DNA from: Lottia gigantea
Taxonomy: Eukaryota; Mollusca; Gastropoda; Lottiidae
Length of the DNA: 64,000 bases
Direction: 5' to 3'
Assembly: GCF_000327385.1 (NCBI RefSeq)
Contig: NW_008706747.1
Span: 961,361 to 1,025,360, forward strand
Both the position numbers and the translations under genes were made by a program. Of this stretch, positions 56,870 through 64,000 are shown piece after piece. The notes beneath the pieces were generated by a model, which was not told where the DNA came from, searched no databases, and saw nothing but the letters and a program-made list of their open reading frames with translations. Position 1 is the first letter of the stretch. The number at the start of each line of letters is the position of its first letter.

Positions 56870-59800
56870 ATGCCAAGAAAAAAGCCTTTTAGTGGAAAAC
56901 AGAAGAAAAAACAGCTGAAAGACAAAAAGTTGAGGAAAGGTAAATTTGCACCAAACAAAAAGTAGGCTCAAAAGTCAAACGTGAAATTTGAACAAGCAGT
57001 TCATATTTGAGTTTCCCTAATCAATCAATCCAGTTGTTACACATTTGTTTCATTCTTAAGCTACGATTTGCAATGCTGACAGACTGATTGCTAGCAGACG
57101 ATTTTTTTTTAGATTGCTTTGTCATTTGATTTGGTTATTAAGGCATTTAAGCTATTATCGAGCTCAATGACAGTTATGTTGTCATGATTCAACTTTGACC
57201 TGCCAACAGAAACAAAATGTCTGGTCACGAAGTATAAATATTAAATTCTTAACTCATCATGGTTAGAGATGTTCTCTTCTCTTCTTGACCAGTGAAAATC
57301 AAATCATAGAATTTATTTTCCAGATGAAGATTCTGATGATGAAGATAGCAGACGACACAAAAAACACCACAAAAATAAAGGTGAAGCTGGAACATCACAC
57401 ATTGACAAAAAACAAGATCCACACAGGTTGGTTTTGTTTCAAATATGAACCTTTAAGCCTCTGGTTCCCAACTTAGGGTGTTTTCTACCCTGGGGATGTA
57501 GAACTTGCGTATCAATGTTTGGGGAGGGGGGGCTGAAGAATTTCGGGACTTCCAAAGGACATGTTTCAATCGAAGGTCATTGTAACGGCTACAGCCATTG
57601 ATCCAAGCTAGTTTGATTGGGAAACTGGGGAACATTCCAGAATATAAAATTTCTTTGAATTGACTCTCGTATATATTTATTTTCAGATATCGCCTACAGT
57701 TTTATAAAGAAAGTAGAGATGTTATCAAACAAAGAAAACTAGACGCCATGAAACCCTACACCAAATTACCAGAGGTATGAAAACAGTAAAGTTATCACCA
57801 AGCTAGCAAAGTCATGAAAACATTGGCCATGGCCATGACAAAAATTACTGCACACTTAGCTAAATTGTACAAAAGCGTTTGACGACTCCTTGACAATACT
57901 GAGGCACGGAGATGAATTCCATAAAAGCATAGGCACTCTGCTGACTCTCTCACAAGCATTGGCCATGGAAGAAATTACTGCACACTTAAGGCAATAAGTT
58001 CACACAAAGATTACAAGATCCTGAGGATTTGATGAATGTCAAATGGATCTCAAGTAATGGAGTCAAGAAAGTCACATAAAACAACTAAGGCTTGTCATAA
58101 TTCGCCAGTCGAACGCCAGTTATTAATAGTGACTCACATTGAAACAGTTATTATTTGTTATTGTAGAAATGTTTAGAAGTAGACATGGATGTATTATATC
58201 ACCCAGGCACCACACCAGAGATTCCCAAACGACCCAAATGGGACTATAATCTATCCAAGGTTAAACTCGAGGCCAAGGAAGACAAAATATTTAAGGTACC
58301 TCAAAAATTCTATTAAATTTATAAGAGCTCATTTCATGTTATGAAGAAGCTGCAGTGAGTTAGATGCTTGCTCGCTAACCTGAAGGTGTAGAGTTCAATC
58401 CTGGCATAGGTCAAGATAATACCTTCAGATACCTGTGGGTTTCCCCTGTCAGCCATAAGGCTTCAGGTCGCTTGGATGAGACAACAACCAAGGCCCTGCC
58501 TGTCTGCTACACACTGTGCACATTAAAGATCTATTGACAATTGGAAATTGAAAAAGTCCTGGCATAATTTCCCCTATTGCGCACTGCATTTCTTTCCCCC
58601 TTATTTTAGGAGTATGTAGATGAGTTATTTGAAAGTTATAGAATAGAAGATTTAAGTTATTTTGAGTTAAATTTAGAAACATGGAGACAGTTATGGAGAG
58701 TTCTAGAAATGTCTGATATTTTATTATTAATATCAGACATCAGACATCCTGTAAGTCAGACATTTTATCTCAAATTATTCTGTGCTTTAAAGGGTAAATA
58801 CTCCACAAATTGAAAACAGGGATTTGACCTTGGAGGTTGACCACTGTCTCCACCTGGATGTCCATGACAACAATGGGGAGGCCTTGAAGGGCGTTGGCAA
58901 AAGTGAATGGCCTTGGAGGGCATTTGCAAGAGTAGATGGCCTTGGAGGGTGTTGGCAAGAGGGGGGGAGGCCTTGGAGGGGGTTGGCCTTTGAAACCCTT
59001 GACAGCACAGTGTATTTTTAGAAATACAAGGGTTGCCAATGGCAATCCTTGACAATACAGTTGAGGCTGTGGAGATCCTTGAAGAATGAGTGTTTTCTTG
59101 GATGTCCTAGACAACAGGGGTTGACCTTCAAGATCTTTGACAACAGGAATTTGGCATTGAAAGTATTTGATCATGGAGGTCCTTGACAACAGAGTGTTGC
59201 CATGGAAGTTCTTGACAACAGAGACCACCATCAACTGAATAAGATAAAGATAAACTGGATGTAAGACTCCCTTTAATTTCATTTTTCAGATGTTGAATTT
59301 CTCCCCAGCTCTGTATCATCATATAACAGAAGAATTAAACAAATCTTTAATATTAGTCTTAAATAAAATAGATTTAGCCCCACCTAGCCTGGTTATAGCT
59401 TGGAGAGAATATCTAATGCAGAAATTTCCCAAACTTCATGTAGTGTGTTTCTCATCATTTCAAAAATTTGATATCGCTGGTAATGATCAGGGCGCTAAAG
59501 GTAATTTGGCTTCAATGTTTTAAGAAAGAGAAGTTCATATTTTGCAAGGATAACAAATCATGTGCTTGGAAGCTATATTCTCAGTAGCCTAGGGGTCAGA
59601 GTTCAATCCTAGCAAATGTCACGCTGATACCTTTAGAATTTTCAACCCAGTTTCCACTGTCAGTCCGTCTTATGTTGAGATAATACTTTCGGATTTTTCA
59701 ACCCAGTTTCCCCCTGTCAGTGATGTAGGTAAGAGGGGCTGACATGGAAAAAGTGTCTAGTCGTTCGGATGGGACAATAAACCGAGGCCCCGTGTGCTAC

Positions 59801-62800
59801 AGGCTGTACATGTTGCAGATCCCTCAACAGCTGGAAATCGAAAAAGAGCAGGCTAATGCCGCTGTCCTGGCAAAATTTCCCTCATTGCAGCCTTTACGGC
59901 GTTGCCTGTCTTCCTGAAAAGTAGGACATAAAGCTCCATTCATTTCATTTTTGACCCTGTTAGACTGAAGGTGCTTGCATGTACATTATTCAGTACAATA
60001 AACCAATAATAATAAAACTGCTTGTTAGTCTCTTCTAATTTAGCTAATTATGAATTAATTATTGACATGTGAGACAAACTGGTATTTTTTACAAGTCATT
60101 AGAACACCTCTACTTTCTATTCATATGAGTATTAGCATTTTCATTTTCATAAATGAAAATAAGGGAAACCATCTTTAAAAAACGTCCCCATAGTATCAGC
60201 CACATGAAATACAAAACAATTCCTATGGAACTTTCAGTACATAAAAGAAGACGACATGTAAAATATGATGCTATTGGTCCACATGAACTCTGGCAGTCTT
60301 GTGATGATATAGTACAGGGAAGAGGTAACTATTTTAATTCTATGCTTTACTGGCTCTATAATTACTTGTTATAATACTCAAGCAGAAATAAACCATTTAC
60401 TAACGATTTGAACCACAAAACAAAACCTGAAATCCAAAACAACATATTGGCAAAAACATTGGTAGCAGCTAATGAATTTTTCACATGAGGAAGTATATAT
60501 CAATCATAAGTGAGTAAGTATTTCATAATGAAAAGTGGTATCAGGTGTCTAGAAGAGTAAGCATGCCCTGCATAGCTGATCTGTAGAAGTAGCCCAAGTG
60601 ACTGTCTTATGGTTAAACTTGGGGGTTCGACTATAAGACATTTTTATTATTTTATTTTTCAATTTTTCAGTTGATCTTAGTGAATGGAAGAGTAAGATAG
60701 AAACTGATTTATCCAGCGTGGAAGACGAGGAAGGGGAAAGTCCTGAAACTGTCACAGAAAAACAGGATTCCAGTTTCGTAGAACATGAGTTCTTTAAAGA
60801 TGGTATTTTAACTATTGGTTGTATTGGTAAGTTGTCTTGCTTGGATATTTTATCTTGCTCTTGAGGATAGACTGTTGCTCAATGGGTTAGAGTGTCTGAG
60901 CCTTGATGTTATTTTCTTGGATGTTTCAACTAAATGGTGGTCATGGGTTCTAATCTGGAACAGCGTGTGAATGTCTGTTGACCATAGTAAGCCATCTCTC
61001 CTCATTATACCAGTCGACCCAGCTGTGAATGTCTACATCAACTAAAAAGATCAAGACCAAGCTGGTGAACGAAACCTCGTGAACCCTAAAAATTATATGT
61101 AAAGTGCTTGAGATTCGAGAAAAATGACTCACTATTTTCAGGTTATCCGAATGTTGGCAAATCGTCCTTAATAAATGGTTTAATGGGAAAAAAGGTAATT
61201 TTGAAATTTTTATTATTTTTTTTTAATATACAGTCAAACTTGTATGAAGCTACTGGTCACTGGAATATAAAAAATTGTCTGCTAACTGAAGAGGTTTCTT
61301 ATTGATTTAGTCTGATTTCAGACAACATTATCCATAGATAAGATCATTTTATTATGTTCACTATCATGAATTATACTCTCTTTATATTCCAATAAAACTC
61401 CATGCCCGTTTTTTACATTGAACTATTATAAATTTCTTGACGTCTGCAGGTTGTGAGTGTGTCGAGAACGCCAGGTCATACCAAACACTTCCAGACCATA
61501 TTTCTCACCCAGCAAGTTCGACTGTGTGATTGTCCTGGTCTAGTCTTTCCTTCATTGGTTGAAAAATCACTTCAGGTAAGATGACTCAAGGGAGATAACT
61601 CTGTTTAACACGCTATTTTACATGCTTTCCCTCTCCTGTTGTGATATCGTTATTGTCCAGGGAGATCAGAGATCTATCAGATCATTTTTTTGGACATTTT
61701 AATTAGGTCCAAGGGAGATAACTATCTTTATTGATGTCATTTTAGACACATATGTGGTCTGTAGTCTATGGAAATGATATTTTGCTGATATACGGTCTGT
61801 AATGATGGTACTCAGTTTGAGTTCTATTTTTAGATTTTAGCAGGTATCTACCCAATAGCTCAAGTGAGAGATCCTTATACTCCAATAGGGTATTTAGCTC
61901 AGAGAGTTGATTTACCCATCTTACTGAAACTTAAACATCCTGAGACAGAAGACACTGAAGAACCAGAAAGACTGGAATGGTCACCAGTATACGTCTGTGA
62001 AGGTAATTGTCCTATTTGCATTGCCTTTATTCTCATGTATAATCAACACCATTAAGTGTGCAATGAGGCAAATTTTCCTATTTTATATGTCATCATTATC
62101 TGAGTTCAATTAAAACTCCATTTAGTGTGCAATAAGGCCAATTTTCTATGTCATCATCATTATCTGTAATCAATGGATTTTTAAATCTGACACAATTTAG
62201 TGTGCAATGAGGGAAATTTTATCAGGACATCTTACTAGATCTTTACTCCCAAGGGGTTGATTCTATGTAATGCTTAGCCGAGCACACATAGCCTCCTTCC
62301 TACTTTTTTCTGAACTGCAAAAGTGCTTGAAAAAACCTTGATGAAAAATCCAAAAGTATTATCTTGCCCTATGCCAGGATTGAATCCTCAACCTTCAAAT
62401 TAATGTTAGCCATTTTCTTTTCCAGCTTGGGCTGAAAAGAGAAGGTTTTATACCTCAATGGCTGCCAGACCAGATGTCAGTAGAGCTGCTAATCATTTAT
62501 TAAGAATAACAGTAGATGGTAGAATTAGACTGTGTTTTAGACCTAAAGGATACACTGATAATATAGGTACTGTATAATTACGAATACAATGCGCATGTAT
62601 GTATAATACGCACCCCTGGATGTTAGAAAGACAGAAACAGCCATATTTCCCAAGGATAACAACTTAGGATCCGGAGGTTCTTGTCCAACCTTGTAGCAAT
62701 ATCAAGGATAACAACAAAGGTTTTCAAGGATCCTTTGGACTACCTGGTTCTTGGTCAAACCTCTTTGCTCAATCGGGAATGTAAAATTGACAAAGCTCTG

Positions 62801-63021
62801 TCATTTCAGATAAATGGGAGTCCCATACAGATACAATCAAGCTAGCAGCAAGATCATCTCACAAAGATGAGATATCTGAATCTGAATCTGAAGATGATGG
62901 TATTGAAGTACCAGGAGGAAGTGAAGAGGAAGAGAGTGGTGAGGAAGGGTCAGAAGAAGACAGCGAAGAAGAGGATGGTGCTGGAATCTCCACCAGCAAT
63001 CCTTTTGCTGCTCTTGGTTAA
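56870..63021 (+). CDS. GNL1: GNL1 (HSR1/MMR1) circularly permuted GTPase, complete
   Basis: Thirteen exons: 56870-56939, 57324-57426, 57687-57774, 58167-58295, 58610-58750, 59290-59500, 60238-60324, 60671-60826, 61142-61194, 61450-61575, 61834-62002, 62426-62566, 62810-63021. All phases agree, giving 561 residues (human 607). The N terminus MPRKKPFSGKQKKKQLKDKK is almost identical to human GNL1 and is a basic nucleolar/nuclear-type leader. The GTPase motifs are in permuted order: G4 NKID at 202-205, G5-like SS at 232-233, G1 GYPNVGKSS at 329-337, G2 region SRTPGHT with Thr353, and G3 DCPG at 373-376. ETWRQLWRVLEMSDILLLIS and the SDIRHP block are family hallmarks. The C terminus is strongly acidic (Glu/Ser/Asp run, about 515-545), as in human. 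YlqF/YawG-type GTPases generally act in ribosome assembly; GNL1's exact substrate is not settled. It diverges from ATAT1 with 428 bp between start codons. Confidence 0.96.
57820..57990 (+). repeat. Direct repeat in GNL1 intron 3
   Basis: ATTGGCCATGG then GAAATTACTGCACACTTA-like sequence occurs at about 57823 and 57957. Confidence 0.5.
58344..58608 (+). mobile_element. SINE-1 copy abutting the GNL1 exon 5 acceptor
   Basis: The head GCAGTGAGTTAGATGCTTGC with B box AGTTCAATCCTGGCATAGG and the body are kept with deletions. The 3' end CCCCTATTGCGCACTGCATTT continues into TCTTTCCCCCTTATTTTAG, the splice acceptor. Confidence 0.8.
58840..59235 (+). repeat. GC-rich minisatellite in GNL1 intron 5
   Basis: Units of about 36 bp GGCCTTGGAGGGNGTTGGCA pass into looser CCTTGACAACAG-type units. 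It is notably GC-richer than the rest of the window. Confidence 0.8.
59576..59955 (+). mobile_element. SINE-1 copy with duplicated 5' segment
   Basis: GAGATAATACTTTCGGATTT repeats an earlier diverged segment; the full body and the tail AGGACATAAAGCTCCATTC follow. The tail runs into repeat D at 59950. Confidence 0.85.
59950..60183 (-). repeat. Dispersed repeat D, inverted copy joined to SINE-1 tail
   Basis: TGACCCTGTTAGACTGAAGG to GGGAAACCATCTTTAAAAAA is the inverse of 53866-54090, with the same SINE junction; it ends 54 bases before GNL1 exon 7. Confidence 0.85.
60445..60570 (+). repeat. Dispersed repeat E, copy 2
   Basis: Matches 20130-20258 in the same orientation (ACATTGGTAGCAGCTAATGA, TGGTATCAGGTGTCTAGAAG). 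Confidence 0.8.
60866..61100 (+). mobile_element. SINE-2, near-complete copy
   Basis: A-box-like TTGCTCAATGGGTTAGAGTG and B-box-like CATGGGTTCTAATCTGGAAC, then CCAGTCGACCCAGCTGTGAA and ending TATGTAAAGTGCTTGAGATT, in the GNL1 intron before the P-loop exon. Confidence 0.75.
62056..62415 (-). mobile_element. SINE-1 fragments in GNL1 intron 11
   Basis: Three GTGTGCAAT(G/A)AGG(G/C) pieces precede a reverse SINE-1 head (CCAAAAGTATTATCTTGCCC, ATGCCAGGATTGAATCCTCA). It ends about 10 bases before the exon 12 acceptor. Confidence 0.65.
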
Positions 63022-63545
63022 TTGGTATTGAAGATTTTCTGTTTAAGGAATATAGTCGTCGATTGATTGATTCAGAATGAAGAATTAAGGAATTAGTTTT
63101 ATAATATTAGGTTTTATAAGAGTTAACCTATTATAGAAGCACTGGCCTAGGTCACAAGTAGAGATTATGGATTTCAGCATTGGAATACATCAATTTGATA
63201 TAGTGTTAGACAAGCATTAATAATGGACCAAGCACATATGCCAACCAAACTACAAAATTTCTTTCAATTTTTTTCAGTTTTTAGCATACTAGTCTGCAGA
63301 TCACACAGCGTGAACATGTTTCAGGTTCTGTTTTAATATTTCTATTCAAATATATACTATTTCTTTATAACTGATGTATGGAGAACTATTTTAACAGTGA
63401 AAGTATTGTGTTATTCTTCTGAGAATTGAGATAGATTCAAAAAATTTCAAAATATGCCAAATTTGAATTGCTTTTGCCAAGTTTATTTTGTTCCATTTTT
63501 TTATATTTTCTGTGATTGATTAAATATAAAAAACAACAGATTTTG
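63022..63545 (+). other. GNL1 3' UTR with possible ATTAAA signal at 63519
   Basis: This is AT-rich sequence after the GNL1 stop without coding signal. No canonical AATAAA is seen before about 63550. The variant ATTAAA at 63519-63524 is the best candidate, about 500 bases after the stop. Confidence 0.35.
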
Positions 63546-63664
63546 ATGAAGTTGTCAACGAACTGTTATTGTTGAATGCGAAATTAGCATCCCACCAACT
63601 ATACAAGCCTGGACACCTGTTCTACACTATCGGGTATAGACTGGCTTAGATCCTTTGTCAGCTT

Positions 63665-63801
63665 CAGTGGCGGATCCAAAACTGGGGCAGCCCGGAGAGC
63701 AAGTTTTTCGGTCAAAATCTGATAACTAAGTTCGAAATATCAGGCAATCTTAGATATTTGGCCCCCCCCCCCCCTCAGACGTAAACCTGGCTCCGCCACT
63801 G
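63665..63801. mobile_element. hAT-type MITE with perfect 8-bp target duplication
   Basis: CAGTGGCGGATCCA and TGGCTCCGCCACTG are inverted ends. Both sides are flanked by GTCAGCTT (63657-63664 and 63802-63809). The interior includes a C14 run and no coding sequence. A solo related fragment is near 9550-9605. Confidence 0.85.
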
Positions 63802-64000
63802 GTCAGCTTTCAGTCGAAGTGATTTAATAATTTAGTATGACACTGCATCATGGGATTATTATATAATCACCATGGTGACAACAGCTCCGAACAAAAAATG
63901 GCGGACCAGTTTCTACTATTAGATTGTTCATTTGTTGCAAATTTAGGATATAGACAAAAATGGTGATTAGTTGATTCACCATTGTTGTCTGTTATTGTTT

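Noticed and set aside
58765-59322. Overlapping minus-strand frames up to 170 residues in a GNL1 intron
   Set aside because: Produced by the GC-rich minisatellite and absence of stops in it; no conserved features.
1-64000. LTR retroelements, viral or Polinton-like copies
   Set aside because: No long terminal repeats, reverse transcriptase, integrase, capsid or envelope-like frames were recognised on either strand.

Overview
This window is AT-rich animal nuclear DNA with intron-rich genes and canonical GT-AG splicing. It is saturated with short tRNA-derived SINEs, palindromic MITEs and tandem arrays. The gene set and repeat style point to a lophotrochozoan, most likely a mollusc; this is inference from style, and nothing in the sequence fixes the species. 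I see no prokaryotic features, CRISPR array, rRNA gene, intact tRNA gene or LTR/viral element.

Layout. (1) 1-33.7 kb, + strand: the NOS1AP (CAPON) adaptor gene. Eight coding exons lie between 6854 and 32752. The first coding exon or exons (start codon plus roughly 35 residues) are off the left edge or unrecognised. The first 6.85 kb is 5' intron and holds a 66-bp minisatellite of about 13 copies. Introns reach about 10 kb and are filled with SINE and MITE copies. (2) 33.7-40.5 kb: gene-free, repeat-rich DNA between two convergent genes, including a 1.4-kb array of short palindromes. (3) 40.6-49.4 kb, - strand: a complete 17-exon TM9SF2-type transmembrane-9 superfamily gene (657 aa). (4) 49.4-51.9 kb: its promoter flank plus repeats. 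(5) 51.9-56.4 kb, - strand: a complete 11-exon ATAT1 alpha-tubulin N-acetyltransferase gene (459 aa). (6) 56.9-63.0 kb, + strand: a complete 13-exon GNL1 circularly permuted GTPase gene (561 aa). GNL1 and ATAT1 are head to head with 428 bp between start codons. (7) 63.0-64.0 kb: GNL1 3' flank with a small hAT-type MITE that has a perfect 8-bp target duplication.

The four proteins are not one pathway: a scaffold linked to nitric-oxide synthase in vertebrates, an endosome/Golgi nonaspanin, a microtubule-lumen acetyltransferase and a presumed ribosome-assembly-type GTPase. The most interesting gene-level point is position. GNL1 and ATAT1 are near neighbours in the human MHC class I region (6p21.33), and NOS1AP maps to the 1q MHC paralogon, so the window may keep a piece of ancient 'proto-MHC' linkage. 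The most interesting non-gene signals are two hammerhead-ribozyme-like folds, a chimeric MITE built from the ends of two families, and tandem arrays grown from SINE tails or short palindromes. I did not find a clearly new multi-gene system.
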